Shown here piece by piece: positions 1-12,800 of a stretch of 64,000 nucleotides of DNA. This DNA is from Zanthoxylum bungeanum (Eukaryota > Streptophyta > Magnoliopsida > Sapindales > Rutaceae), in the NCBI GenBank assembly GCA_019454045.1, contig SKCR01029074.1, forward strand, positions 62,001 to 126,000, given 5' to 3'. The notes under the pieces were generated by a model that worked only from the letters and a program-made list of their open reading frames with translations, was not told the DNA's origin and ran no database searches. Each line of letters opens with the position of its first letter. The stretch's first letter is position 1. The position numbers and the translations under genes are program-made.

Positions 1-690
1 CAAGCTGATTCCTGCAATCAAAGCTTCATATTCTGCTTCATTGTTTGTAACTCGGAATCCACATTTGATTGCTTGTTGTAGTATATCCCCATCAGGAGTA
101 GTGATCACTATGCCAAGGCCACACCCTTTCTTATTGCTAGAACCGTCGACTGAAAGTTTCCAAAGTGAATTTGATTGGATTGAATTGACTTCGGTACCTT
201 CCAAGGGATTATGAGTTGGACTGAAATCTGCTACAAAGTCAGCCAAGGCTTGAGATTTGATTGCTGTTCTGGGCTGGTAAGTGATGTCGTGTTCTCCCAA
301 TTCGACAGCCCATTTTGTTAATCTCCCAGTCAATTCTGGCTTGTGTAGTATGCTCCTCAAGGGGTACTCCGAGTAAACTGTGATAGGATGCCCTTGAAAG
401 TATGGTCGTAGCTTCCTGACAGACATTACCAAGGCTAATACCAATTTCTCCAAATGCAAATAACGTGACTCCGTATCAAGTAATGCTTTGCTTACATAGT
501 AGACTGGAAGTTGGGTGCCGTTCTCTTCTCGAATCAAAACAGCGCTCACTGCTTGGTCTGACACTCCCAAATACAAGAATAACCTTTCATTGTCGAGTGG
601 TTTTGACAACAATGGTGGGGATGTTAAGTACTGCTCTACACTCTGCTTCAGCTTTCAGAGCTTGTTCGCAGGCTGGAGTCCATTCAAAGT
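1..690 (-). pseudogene. gypsy RNase H and second (archaeal-type) RNase H, partial
   Basis: Translated from the minus strand outside the longest frames. The first RNase H region has LTSPPLLSKPLDNE, YYVSKALLDTESRY, a substrate-like YFQGHPITVYSEYPLR and LTGRLTKWAVELGEHDI. Next comes VDGSSNKKGCGLGIV and NNEAEYEALIAGISL, the second RNase H. The window cuts it before the integrase. At least one frameshift joins it to the reverse transcriptase. Confidence 0.7.
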
Positions 691-1679
691 TTTTGTCTTT
701 TTAATGGCTGAAAAGAACATAAAACTTTTGTCTGTCGACTTGGAGATGAATCTGTTCAACGCAGCAATTCTCCCTGCTAGTCGCATGACTTCCTTTGGGC
801 AGGTTGGAGAAGGAATTTCAAGTATGGATCTGATTTGATCTGGATTTGCCTCAATCCCTCGTTGTGTAACGACATATCCCAAGAATTTCCCAGAAGCAAC
901 TCCAAAGGCACATTTTGTTGGATTCAATTTCATCCCATACCTATTCATCACCTTGAATGCTTCTTCCAGGTGTTGCAGATGCTGATCAGATTTCGATGAT
1001 TTCACCAACATGTCGTCTACATACACCTCCATTGTTTTTCCAATCTGTTGTGAGAACATTTTATTGACCATTCTCTGATATGTAGCACCTGCATTTTTGA
1101 GACCAAAGGGCATTACCTTGTAACAGAATATGCCCCTATTGGTCATGAAAGCTGTTTTCTCTTGGTCGTTTGGATGCATAAGGATTTGATTGTACCCAGA
1201 ATATGCATCCATAAAACTTAGCAATTCGTGTCCAGCTGTAGCATCAACCATTTGATCAATATGAGGCAATGGAAATGAATCTTTTGGGCATGCTTTGTTC
1301 AAATCTGTGAAGTCGATACAAACTCTCCATTTTCCATTCTTCTTTCGTACCACCACCACATTGGCTAACCAGGCTGGGAATTGAACTTCTTTAATGGCAC
1401 CATTTTGTAACAATTTTTGGATTCTTCATCAATGATCTGGATTCTTTCTGGGGCAAACTTCCTTCTTTTCTGTCTGATTGGAGGATAGTCTGGATCCACA
1501 TGGAGTTGATGAGTAATCAAGATGGGGTCAATCCCAGTCATGTCTTCATGCGACCAAGCGAACTGGTCATGTCGTTTTCGCAAAAATTCACTTAAGTCTG
1601 CTCGTAGTCTGGGATCTAGATTTGCTCCAATTTGAGTTTTATGGTCTGCATATTTGTCATGGATTTGAACCTCATCCAA
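655..1679 (-). pseudogene. gypsy reverse transcriptase
   Basis: Two overlapping frames (1365-1679 and 655-1413) cover the reverse transcriptase. Visible motifs are DPDYPPIRQKRRKF, WRVCIDFTDLNKACPKD, FMDAYSGYNQI, MPFGLKNAGATYQR and the catalytic YVDDMLVKS. Frames break near 1400 and again near 690, where the RNase H linker (FEWTPACEQAL) moves to another phase. The catalytic residues remain, but the chain is interrupted. Confidence 0.85.
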
Positions 1680-1756
1680 TTCTTCAATATTTGGAAGTGT
1701 GGGCTCATGCGAATGAGGTTCGTTCTGTAATTGCTATGCTGAATGGACCTTTGCCT

Positions 1757-3273
1757 TCATTGTCGTCTGGTAGCATCCTCTGGAAGCAACTCTATCTCCC
1801 TTATCTCTTGAATTCCCCACTTTGTAGGAAACTTTAGAGTTTGATGATAGATGGACGATACTGCCCTCATTTCATGAATCCATGGCCTCCCAATAATTAG
1901 ATTGTAGGCTGAAGGACAATCCAGGACTAGGAAGGTTGTCATTTTGTTGATTCCCCCTGCGTAGATGGAAGGCTTATTTCTCCCAAAGTAAATTATTGTT
2001 CACCACTGAATCCAATCAACACAGTCGTCCTTTTGTTAACTTTCTCTAATTCAGCTCCCATGTCTGTCAAGGCTGTTGTAAAGATGATGTTGGCTGAGGA
2101 TCCTGTATCTATCAAAACTCGTTTGATCATGAAATTTGCCACATGTAGAGAGATTACTAAGGCGTCATGATGAGGGTTCATGCTACCAGAGTTGATGTCG
2201 TCTGGAAACTCCATTATTAGGTTTGTAAATATTTTTTCTAAAGACGTCGTGGAATGTTGAAGGCTTGACACAATCGCTCTGGAATGTCGTTTGGCTGCTG
2301 AATATGATACTCCACTAATCTCTGATCCTCCTGAAATGAAATTCACGGTGTTATCAATTGGTGGAGGTTGAATTGGTGCTTCCCCATGTCCACCCTTCTC
2401 ATTCCTCTGAGCTAAAGTAGCTTGCCCCTTCTCCGTAAGTAGATCCCTTAAAAACCCTTTGTTCAACAACTCAAGTACTTCCAACCTCAATGCTACACAT
2501 TCAGCTGTGGTATGGCCATAGTCTCGATGGAACTCACACCATTTGTTTGTGTCTTTATTTTTGAAACTTTCTCTGTTGCGTGGTGGCCACTTTACTTCAT
2601 TTCCCATCTTTTTAAGTATTAAGACTAACTCTCCCGGAGATATAGAAAAATTGTAGTCTGGGAGTCTTGGTTTTTCCATCGGAATTGTTTCCCGAGCTCT
2701 GTATGGTGGAGGTCTTTGATCAAAACCTTTTTGGAGGGGCTGATTTCTCTTCCTTGGGTGGTTCCATTTCTCCGAATGACGCTTAGGCATCATATTTGTA
2801 AATTCTTTATGTCGTTTGGTAGAATGGGTTGTTCTTTCGCTTTGCATGTTGGAGGAAATGTCTTTCCTTTTATTCCTTTTATCTTCTTCCCACCTGATTT
2901 CGACTTGGGCTCGAGCCATAACCTGGTCCATCGTGTAGCACCGGAACTTGGTCAGCTTTTTGTAGAGTCCACTTTCACAAAGTAACCCGTTCCTGAAAGC
3001 CTCCACAGCTGTTGGTTGATGAAGGTCTGGAATTGTTATTCTTTCTTTGTTGAATCGAGCAACATAGCTTCGCAATGATTCTCCCCTCCGTTGTAGGATG
3101 GCACTAAGATCATCAGTAGTTTTTTCAAGTTTGCAAGAGCTGGCGAAATGTTCAACAATTTGTCTGCTAATTGTTGATAAGATTTGATGGATCTGTATGG
3201 TAGGTTGATGAACCATGTAAGAGCTGGACCACCCAAAGTTTCTCCAAATCCTCTGCACATTCCAGCTTCCCAT
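1757..3273 (-). pseudogene. gypsy gag C-terminal part and aspartic protease
   Basis: The frame 1993-3273 continues gag (LRSYVARFNKERITI), then has a CEFH...DYGHTTAEC zinc-knuckle-like stretch, then the protease signature LIDTGSSANIIF with the catalytic Asp. A separate frame at 1757-1942 carries the protease tail YNLIIGRPWIH. The two are separated by a frameshift near 1960. In an active element the protease cuts the polyprotein; here it is not in one frame. Confidence 0.75.
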
Positions 3274-3833
3274 TGATGAGGAGCTAAGCCTGTTGACATC
3301 ATTTTGTATTTATAATGAATGACATGGTCGTCTGGGTCAGTAGATCCATCGTATAACTTCATGTCTGGTGGGCTGAACTTCCGTGATAGCTCAACAGATG
3401 TTATCGTCTCAATGAAAGGGGTATCTGAAATGGTTCCAGCTCTACTCTTCTTCATTGGGAGTTTCACTCCTGGTAGACTGGACATAATAGCTTCTTTAAA
3501 TTCTTTCATTTCCTTTCTCATTGTGATGACAATTTGCTGGGCTTGGTTGACTGGTGAACTTGGTAAGTTCCTCTGGTTCTCACCATTTGATGGAACGTCG
3601 TCTGTTGTTTCGTCAAATGCTCCTTGAAGGTTAGCTGGAGTGATCCGGTTGTTGTGTTGTTCTGATGTATTGTGAAGCTGTGTGGGTGATGAAAGTAGTT
3701 CCAATTGTTTTTGGAGGTTTATGTTGGAACTACGAAAGGTAAAATTCTCTTCTTCCAAAGCTTTCAATCTGTCTTGTAGTATGGCCAATTGTGATGCCAC
3801 TGGATCAGGTGTTTGTTCATTGCTTGAAGTCAT
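3036..3833 (-). pseudogene. gypsy gag, N-terminal part
   Basis: A 265-residue frame starts at an ATG just downstream of the primer-binding site. It has a coiled-coil-like start (LQDRLKALEEEN) and then the retrotransposon gag region (FSPPDMKLYDGSTDPDDH, LGGPALTWFINLP). The normal gag frame continues in a different phase at 3273 and downstream, so a frameshift lies in the 3036-3273 overlap. It would form the element's capsid if intact. Confidence 0.75.
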
Positions 3834-3894
3834 GATTGACTAAGCAGTGAGTGTTTGTAGGGTGGAAAGCCTTTGTCTGCAAATTATTGCTAGG

Positions 3895-3912
3895 GCCCCA
3901 CGGTGGGCGCCA
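3895..3912 (-). other. Primer-binding site of the gypsy element
   Basis: On the minus strand, TGGCGCCCACCGTGGGGC follows the LTR end after three bases. TGG at the start matches the CCA end of a tRNA, and the sequence type is common in plant gypsy elements. I do not assign the tRNA. Confidence 0.65.
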
Positions 3913-3915
3913 AAT

Positions 3916-4658
3916 TGTGACGCTGGTTTTCGACCGAGGTCCTCAATCAGAATTTGTAAGTTGGGCACTAGCAATCCTGCAAAAAACAAAGTAGTGGACG
4001 AGAGTAGGCTACCACCGGTGTGGTGGATACCGGGTACACTCCGACGCCCAAGTCAGTGGCAGGAAATAAGTTTGTAAAATGGGAAAGCAAGGTTGAATAT
4101 TACCTCTACTTCCTTTGTTTGGCCGTGAGAGCCGTGTAATATATGAGGGGATTAAGGATTGAGAGCATGAAGTATTAGGGTGAGAGAAATGAGACTTGAA
4201 TGCTTTCTTCCTGTATTCTTTTCATATTTATAGATAAAACATGATCTGAGGTTTGGTGTATTTGGTAATGGTTTTGGAGTAAGTGAAGATTAGTGCTAGA
4301 GTTAGGTTAAGTGGAGTGGTGGGGATTAGTGCTAGAGTTAGGTTAAGTGGTCATGCTTTATGATTTTAATTGTAATCAAATACATAATTCTTTGGGCTTT
4401 GGTTTCGGGCCTAACATGCTGATGGGCTTAAGGTGAAAGACAGTTTTACCCTTAGACCAAATTTGGCTCTTACAGTCAGCATCTCCAATAACCGAGGATA
4501 TGAAGATAGAAACAGAAGACTTAGTTGATGGCGAAGGCAATTTCTCTGTGATTTCTGGAACGATCACCAGCAAGGCGATCAACACACCATCTTTTTTTAT
4601 ATATATATAGTTCCCGGCATCAACTCGCAAACTCGTTGTTACCGAGAACTAGGGGACA
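3916..4658 (-). repeat. 5' LTR of the gypsy element
   Basis: The inner edge starts TGTGACG at 3916, immediately beside the primer-binding site. A minus-strand TATA motif (CTATAAATATG) lies near 4225-4240, as expected for an LTR promoter. The outer edge was placed where a minus-strand TGTCCCC would give the usual TG...CA ends. No second LTR or target duplication is inside the window to confirm it. Confidence 0.5.
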
Positions 4659-4660
4659 GA

Positions 4661-5475
4661 TGTTGATGGTGTTTTCAGGTACTATGGTATTTAAAGCGGC
4701 ACGACAGAGGCACAAGGGTAATTTTCTTCTTGGTCAAGATCATTAATGCCAACCCGACCACCAAGAGCCAAACAGTGAGTGGCCGAGAACTTTATGATCC
4801 GATAACCGACCACTTGAGACCGGATTACCGGGCATTATCAGATCGACAACAGCATTCTCAATTCAAAGGACTATCATGACCGACCTCATAAAAACCGACC
4901 AGATAGCGAGATATGCTTCAGAAGATGACTCCCTATTCTTGCGGATAAGATGACAAGTTATCCTATTTTCATGGGGAAAACTGGTGAGTCAGAATCCTAG
5001 TAGGATAAAAAAAGTAAAGGTAGTTTTTGATTAGGAATCCTTATGGGAAAATGGAATAGTTTTGATTATGAATCCTTATGGGAAAAGGAAATTGTTTCAA
5101 CTAGGAAATTCTTGTAGGAGAAGGAATCTGATTTCTACACCATTATAAATAGAAGGGTAGAGTGTGCATAAATGGGACAAGTTGAGAGCATGGAGAGTGT
5201 GCATCAGAATCATCAAGCTCTGACTTGTAAAACACAAAAAGATCTGAGAATCGTGTTTGAGTAATAAAAGTATCATCATGTTTGTGTCCGTGGACGTAGG
5301 TCGGATCCAAATCCACCGAACCACGTTAAATCTCCTTGTTGATTGGTGTATTTATCTGTCTTTTGCTAAATTTGCTTTCGGTTTCCCCTTAACCGAACAA
5401 ATTCACTATTGAAGGAGGATTGTCTCGGGAGTAATATTCTCATATTGCCCTGAGACCAAAATCAGCCGTCAATAG
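4661..5475 (+). repeat. LTR fragment, family shared with 16670-17195
   Basis: It has LTR features in plus orientation: a TATA box (ATTATAAATAGAAG, ~5142), a possible poly(A) signal (GTAATAAAAG, ~5260), and the plant LTR motif GTGGACGTAGGTCGG...ACCGAACCACGTTAAA near 5290-5330. The right end (AAAATCAGCCGTCAAT) matches the end of the reverse-oriented fragment at 16670. The left edge follows a purine-rich stretch (CTAGGGGACAGA) that could be a polypurine tract. No internal domains are attached. Confidence 0.55.
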
Positions 5476-6054
5476 AGACAATAAGGTACCAGATGCTAGC
5501 TAGGTAGCTTCATCGGTCCAATTTGGATGATGTTGCCCTAGTCTTTTTTTGGGTAGTAAAATGTTACCATAGAAGAATTTGGGTGTTTGATTTGACACAA
5601 ATCTATTATATATATTATATTATTTAGAGGTGAGCGTATCACTTTATTCAAACCCAAAGCTTATTGGATTTTTTTTTTTTTTTAAATACATAAGTGGCCT
5701 ATGTTTTGGGTTATTTGTAAACAAATGATCCTAATTATTTTATTTTTGACCAAAAATGTTACTTGAATTTTGTAAAAAAGTGTTAAATATTATTTTATAT
5801 TATATGAAGACAAGTATTAAACTCCCATTCGTCAATTTTTATTAAGTTACTTAAAAAATATTAAATAAATTTAAATTATTTTAAAAAATTGAGAAATTTT
5901 ATTTAAAAAAGAAAAGTTATTGGAGGCTGAATTTCGGCCACTCCAAAGCCCGGGAGGTCGCTGAGCCGTTTATAAAGATCTTGTCGGTTAAAGTGTTTGA
6001 AGGTCACTTGGACTTTCAAAGTTTACATGACGTGTCTTATTTGCTTTAGTGCAA

Positions 6055-6600
6055 GTGAGAGATTGTTGAGATATATGTCTTAGAGTTTCATGTAATGTAA
6101 ACGGTTTTATATGATATGAAATAAAATGATGTATTATTCATTCATCAAATTGTTTGTTTAATTATCGCATATTGTAAATTATCTAAAATACTCTAGATTA
6201 CTCATGTGCCTTCACACTTAGTGTATGAGTGTCATACACAAGAGGATTTAAGTCTGAAGTTGATAATCTTAAATAGTACATAGAGAGCAAACAAAGCGGG
6301 TACTTTGTTTGTGGTTTATATATACTTGCGGTCCATTCTATATTGTTAGAACAATTTGCATAAATAAGAAACAGATTATGAGTTAGAACAATATTACCGT
6401 TCACCAAGATACAAAAAGTGAATCTGGGTTGAGTCGCGGATTAGGTCGCTCTCTTTAAGACGTTTCGCGGCTATGCCCAAATTTTATGCTAGCAGTATGT
6501 CAGCCTCGCCGTCTCCAGGATAAAACAAGCCCAGATAAACACTGTCTCAATCGATTTTTGCACATACTCACACCCAAAATATTTGCTCGGGAACATAAAA
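6055..6600 (+). repeat. Probable 3' end of a copia element: polypurine tract and LTR start
   Basis: The arrangement GTGCAAGTGAGAGAT followed by TGTTGAGATATATG (6066) is typical of the polypurine tract and 3' LTR start of Tork/SIRE-like plant copia elements. The next ~100 bp resemble the start of the solo LTR at 44829 in layout (AAATAAAATGATG, CATTCATCAAATTG). No end or target duplication could be set; 6600 is arbitrary. Confidence 0.4.
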
Positions 6601-9600
6601 AAATTTTGGGGAGTTTTCTGAACTATATCATTTTAGTAATTTTCACATACGGAGTTTTCAAAAATAAATAACTGACACATTTAACATACCCAAAATACAA
6701 GACCAGATAATGTGAGAGTAATAACTATGACCATTATTGATATTTCCAAGTCATGTGGAAAAACATCTATTAACTAACTTTCTGGCTGCAAGATGCAGAC
6801 AACAGAAACAAGTGTGACAATAAAAAAGATTGTAAGGAAGACAGATCTAACATCAGACCCAAATATAAACCTTCCCTGAAGAGAAAAATAATTTGCTGCC
6901 TTTCCAGGTTTGATAAGTTCTGACCATACCGGAATCATCAGCAGATCCGGCACCGGAATCTAGAGCCTGAGAAGAAGGAGGTGGGCCCACGTACATTTCT
7001 AAACCACTATCTCTCTCTCTCTAAAGAAAGGTAAAAAAGTAATCAAAATTGAAAACCACTCTTGCTGGAAAAGCCAGAAAGGCACGCAACAACAATAACA
7101 GTAGCATCAACCAAGACATTTGATCAACTTTCTTCTCTTCTTTCTTTCTACTCTTCAACCCTCTAATGGGTCCCATTAAATATAACCAAAATCAAATAAT
7201 TCCTCACACAGAACCAATACAAATAAGACAAGGATGCTATCAGGTTTTGGTTTTGGTTTTGGTTTTGTAGTTATTGCTGTGGATCCTTCTTGTTTTGTGG
7301 GTTTCAAAACATGCAGTAATAATGAAATAAATTGGAAGGAGAGTGGCTTTTGGAATTGCTCTCTGTTTTATTTTCTTTTTAGCTGGTCTCGGTTTTTCTC
7401 TTCTTTTTTTTTTTTGTATTAAATTTTCAAATGTTGGACCGTAAATAGAAAAACAAATTAGACTTAAATTTTCCGTTTTACATAACAACAAAAACGTGTT
7501 AAAAAATGAATGAAAAAAATGTTACATGCTACATAAAATTAAGGGGAAAAACTGTTACGTTATCATACAAACAAAACTCCACAATTAATATTGTAATAAT
7601 TTTTTCATTCAAAACATGTAACTCATGTTACTCCCATTTATTGAAATTCAAATTCAAATTTATAACATATATTTATATGGCGACCTTGATCCGGGATCGT
7701 CCATGTAAAGACATGAGAATGAAGACACCTTGAATGATGTGATCATATAGGACTAAACCCAGATGGAAATGACATTCTTATAATATCCGTTAAACAAATA
7801 AATTCATTTCAATCTAACTAGATGGTCATATATGGATTAATCTTAATCCTAAGTGTATTACCAACTCCTGCACGACAGGCTATGTCATTTGATTTACAAA
7901 GGTGAGGTCGGTGTTGCAGTCCCGGGAAATAGCTACGTATTTTGGGGGCATGATTTGTTGTGTAGCTGAGGACGTTTTACATAGATATGGAGTTCACTCC
8001 TTCTTGCGAGAAGTAAAAAAGTATATTTCTTAAGAGTTGATTCGGTACTTGAACGATTAGAGCGCTCGAGTTTTTTCTATTACGAATAGAAAGATTAAAA
8101 TTCATAATGGTTATGAATAAATCGTTCATTAGAGAATCAATGATATTTAAGGTAAAAATAATTACTTATTAGTTTATTAATTGTTAAGTACATCAAATGT
8201 AAAAATTTTGTATTTTTTATTTTGAAGGAATATGCTAGAGAAAATAATGTCATAATAAATACCAATAAAGCAGCTAACAAAATTTTTTTTTTAGTATTTT
8301 ACCATTAATACAAAACATTTTCTATTTTAAGTATTATATATAAATTTGCCCTGGGACATAGAGATCTTTTTTTCTTTTTTATCCGTGTATTGCCACAGAC
8401 TCTTAACTAGTTGAGGTGAATAAGATTGTATTTCTTTAACGATATAGATAGTAATTACATATAAGTGAATCATTAGTTTTCAAGCCCTAGAATTACCAAA
8501 ATGATTTCAAAAAATCCTATCCATTTTGAATTTATTAAAATGTAGAACTATTTGGCTATATATAAACCATGATAATATTGCTTAGTCTCAATTTGTCACT
8601 GTCATTGGTAGTCTCAATTTCTCACGGTCATCCATTGACTCTAATTTTTCAAGACAATATTGTGATAATTATATAATCATAATGAGTCCTTCATTTCCAA
8701 AAATCTTAAATCAATTAAATAATTTGTTAGTGTATTTTATCGCTTTGTATAAACGCTTTCCATTTCACTTTTTTAAGTAAGAAACAAATAAATTAGTTAA
8801 TGCATTTCATTTACTTTCAAATTGGCCAACGCCACAAGAAAGCAAACGCCATGGCCCAACAAAAGTCGGTCATCGAAGGAATATATGATAATTCAAATCA
8901 TTAAGTCAAAAGAAGAATAGATGCTTCAACCAAATTTATTTGCACAAGAAAGGAACTAGCAAAGGAAACAAACAAGGGAGGGTAACTTCAAGTTTGGCAC
9001 TACCAAACTTTTCCCCCAAGAATCAAACAAAGCCTTCAGTCAACAACAAGAACCTTGCCCTGATATTGATGTTTTTTTGGTAACTTCCATCATGCAACAT
9101 TGAGATTAAAAGTAACAAGGCTCATGACCACAAAAATCAGATAGTCAAGAAGTAGAGAGAGATTTATGCATGTGATATCAATCTCCAAGAAGAATCTACA
9201 AAATGTTGAAAATATTCCTGATATGATTAATTAACATGCTGAAGAAGAATTGTGTATATAGTGATGTTACTCCAGCTTACTAAAATATAGTCCATACATA
9301 TTTATTTTTATTTTTATTAGGAAAGTGAATATTGCAATATATATGACTATTGTAGTTGCACCATGTTTACTACATACAGATTTGATTATCCAATATCCAG
9401 TTTTTTAACCTCATCAGACAGTTCAGTTGGTAGAAAGAAAGACTGCAAGACAAAACCAATTTGACCAAAAAAAGTCACATGACCCCCAAAAAGAAGGGTG
9501 GTGGTGTGAATATAGAGTAGGAAAACACACTTGCATATTCAAATAATCTGAGATTCTGATCAATTAAATTATAGAAACCATGCTAGCATGTAGAATCACA

Positions 9601-9851
9601 ATAATACTTAAGAGAAACATCACTTATTGTCATCCAAATGCTCAGATCTATGTCGTCTGCTTTGAGCATAGTCTACTGCTTATTTTTAAGGCATCTGCCT
9701 CCAGCCAAATGATGTCAAAACTAGGAAAGGAATTCCTACATTATTAGTAATAAAAACTTTTGAGTTGATGCACAACAATATATGCTCATAAAATCATTAA
9801 AACACATCACCAGCCATTTACAGACCAATGGAGCTTCCCTTTTTCTCCTTT
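6600..9851. other. Intergenic, no gene seen
   Basis: AT-rich DNA. A CT-rich stretch (7010-7150), a (GGTTTT)n-like run (7240-7270), homopolymers and a small direct repeat (TAGTCTCAATTT...TCAC, ~8584-8625) are present. No frame shows a recognisable domain. The last several hundred bases are probably the 3' UTR and downstream region of TNL gene A. Confidence 0.6.
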
Positions 9852-12800
9852 TTACTCTGCAAACTGAACCTCACCTTTTACATGAGTGTTAACACCCAGC
9901 TTTGCCACTCTTTGCAAGGAATTACATCCAGAAATATCCAAGAAGCTTAAGTACTTCAAGCTTTCAATACCCTGAAGCTCAGATATTTTCTGACAGTCTT
10001 GTAAAGCAAGATGCTGCAAATCCGTAAAGTTTGACAAGTCTGGTAAACGTTCCATTGACTTACAGCCAGAGATATCTAGATGTCTCAGTGTTTTCAACTC
10101 CTCAAGCTGCATAACTTCCTTAAGCTCATCAAATTCTTTCATTCTCAAGTCATACAAAGTCCCGAGCCTTGATAAATCAGGAAGTTTTACCAGAGACTTG
10201 CATCCAGAGATATTCAATTTTCCAAGAGAGGTCAATTTCTCTACGCCTTCAACATCACGTAGCTTCTTACAGTTGCTTATATCCAATTCTTTCAACATGT
10301 TCAGGTATGTTAAATCAGCTAATGCTTCAATGGATATACATTCACTAATAATCAAATGTTGCAAGTACTCCATATTATCCAGACCTTTAATCTCCACTAG
10401 ATTCTTGCAGTTGCAAACTGATAGCACAATAAGCTTCTTCAAGGTTGAGAGATCTGGAAACCTCTCTAGTGTTTCGCAACCAGACACACGCAAGAAACTC
10501 AAGTATTCTAACTTCTCTATGCCATCAAGTTTGGATAGATTTCTGCATCCAGATATCGTCAACATTGCCAGTGATTCCAATCCTTCAAGACCTTCAACTG
10601 CCGTAAGATCAGAGCACTCAAAGATTTCTAATTCTGATAGAAATTTCAAATTTGACATGGCAGGTAATGTTTTCAACCTAGGACATACTTCAAGACAAAC
10701 CTTCAGTAGACTTGAGGGAAGTGCGGGGAGATGTTCAAGTTGTTGACAATGACTTATCTTAAGTAACCTTAGCTTAGAAAGGGCACATATCTCCCTAGGA
10801 AGGCAGCTGATGCCTACATTAGTCAGTGTCAACAGCTTCAGCTGAGATAAAGCTCTCCAATCATTTGGAAGAACATTTGAGTTGGTAATGTTTAAGGTCT
10901 CCAATTTGATTAACTTTTCAGAGTTCAACAGAATCTCTTTTTTTGCTATGAAATCTGAGAATGTCAAGTCCTGCAAATTGGATAAGTTGGAAGTATTTGG
11001 GAATGCATCCATTGAAGTTCCATGAAATTGCAAAGATGTTAAACCAGAGGGAACTTCTCTCAGTGATCGCAGACTTTTGCAACTCCATAATTCAAGTCTT
11101 TCAAGACAAGAAAGCTTAGAAATACTTCCAGGCAAGCTGGAGATGCTTGTATCATTCAGTCGCAAGATTGTCAGAGAAGACAATCCACCATATTCTTCAG
11201 GAATCTCTCCTTGCAAATTAATGCAACCCGATGCATCTATCTCTTCAAGTTTCCTCAAGAATCCAACTGCACGAGGCAAATTTGATATGTGACACCTTAT
11301 CATTCGGAGCACTTTTAAATTCTGTAAATTCCCAATGGATTCAGGTAATTCCATTATACTTGTGTTAGACAAATTCAGCTCGACTAAAGATTCTAACTTG
11401 CCAATGGATTCTGGAAGCTTTCTCAAAGACCCACATTCCACTAATAGCAAGCGACGTAGTTTAATGAGTGAGCCTATGGAATCAGGAAGTTCAACAAGTT
11501 TTGCACATTTCCGCAAGTCAAGAGTCGACAAGAAGGCCAAGTAACTAATCGAACTGGGAATTCTGGCCAACGATCGACATTCAGTGACACTGAGAGTCTT
11601 AAGCTTCTTCATACAGCCTCTGGCTATTGGAATTTGCTGTATAGAAGTTCCATCTATAAGAAGATTCCGTAATTTTTGCAATTTACCCACTTCTGCTGGT
11701 AACACCTTTAGCTTCTCACAGTACCTGAGATTCAAAGTTACAAGAGCCTTGACGTCCCCAATGGATGAATCAATGTGTTCCAAATGTTCACAGGATTCAA
11801 GAATCAGAATCTCAAGCTCTTTAAATGCAGAGAAAACAGGAGTGGTTATCAAGCGAGAGCAACACCTAAGATTCAGAACTTTCAGCTTCTTTGCCATCTA
11901 TAAATGAATAAAAAGAAGAGGATTACCACAATGAAATATATATGAGAAAAAATAAAGAAAGATGTATCTTATGGTACCTCAATTTGACTCCAACCATTCC
12001 ATTTCTCAGTAATTTCACTGTTTGATAAATCAAGAACAATTAAATTCTTTGGATGAAAATTGGTAAGCAAGAAATTTGAAGGGCACCCATGCCATTCAAG
12101 CCATCGTAGATCAGAAAGAAGGTGATGAAAATCCCCAGAAAGATTTGCATGGTTTGCTTGAAGAAACCTTAATCTCGTGAGGTTTTTAAATTGCTCATTA
12201 GTGAAGCAATAGCTTAGTGATTTATTATCGGAATTCAGACGGAGAGCCTGAATTTTTTTGCTTCCCTGCCAGCAGAAAGCTAGGAATTAGAGGTCACACA
12301 ATCACCAATCAAGGAATGCTCTGTGTTTGTGGAACTCATATTAATTCCACAACTACAAGGCAAATTCAGGTGGTGCAACATAATCAAAATATGCAATGGA
12401 AAGTAAACACCCATTTAGGGAAGGAGAAAAAAATCACCTGCATGTTTTCTAGTACTTCTAAAGCTTCTTTTGGAATCCATAATCTGCTCCTCCTCCCAGG
12501 CTCATAGTAGTCTTCCTGGCGGACAATCTCCCGACCAAGATCTCTAAGCTGATCATGCATTTTTAGCTCATTGTTGTCTCCTATTTTTATGAAAGACATA
12601 AGAATGAGAATTTCTATCCCCATCTCAGGGAAAAAGTCACAGTCATCCCACATGTAGACTGCAATTTTCTTGTTTGTTCCGATCAACATGCATGCAATGT
12701 CAAGAAATATTTGTTTTTCCTCATGCTCCAATGCATCATAACTTATCCTCAACTTCTCTTGGACTTTATTGTGAGGAATCTTGCTTAACTTCTTTATTGT

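Larger units (their letters stand above)
1..4658 (-). mobile_element. Ty3/gypsy retrotransposon, Tat-like lineage, decayed, 3' part outside window
   Basis: On the minus strand the order is LTR, primer-binding site, gag, protease, reverse transcriptase, RNase H, then a second RNase H-like domain at the window edge. The integrase would lie before base 1. The last domain reads VDGSSNKKG and then NNEAEYEAL. This matches the extra archaeal-type RNase H known from the Tat/Ogre group. The reading frame breaks several times (near 690, 1400, 1700, 1970 and 3050-3270), so the copy cannot encode a whole polyprotein. The 5' LTR boundary near 4658 is a guess; the inner LTR edge at 3916 is clear. Confidence 0.85.

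Noticed and set aside
7234..7491. Short frames on both strands
   Set aside because: Low-complexity GGTTTT and homopolymer DNA gives the composition (GFGFGF, KTKTKT).
10198..11907. Long plus-strand frames opposite the LRR exon of gene A (also 34592-35945 in gene B)
   Set aside because: They mirror the periodic leucine-rich repeat codons on the other strand and show no domain of their own.
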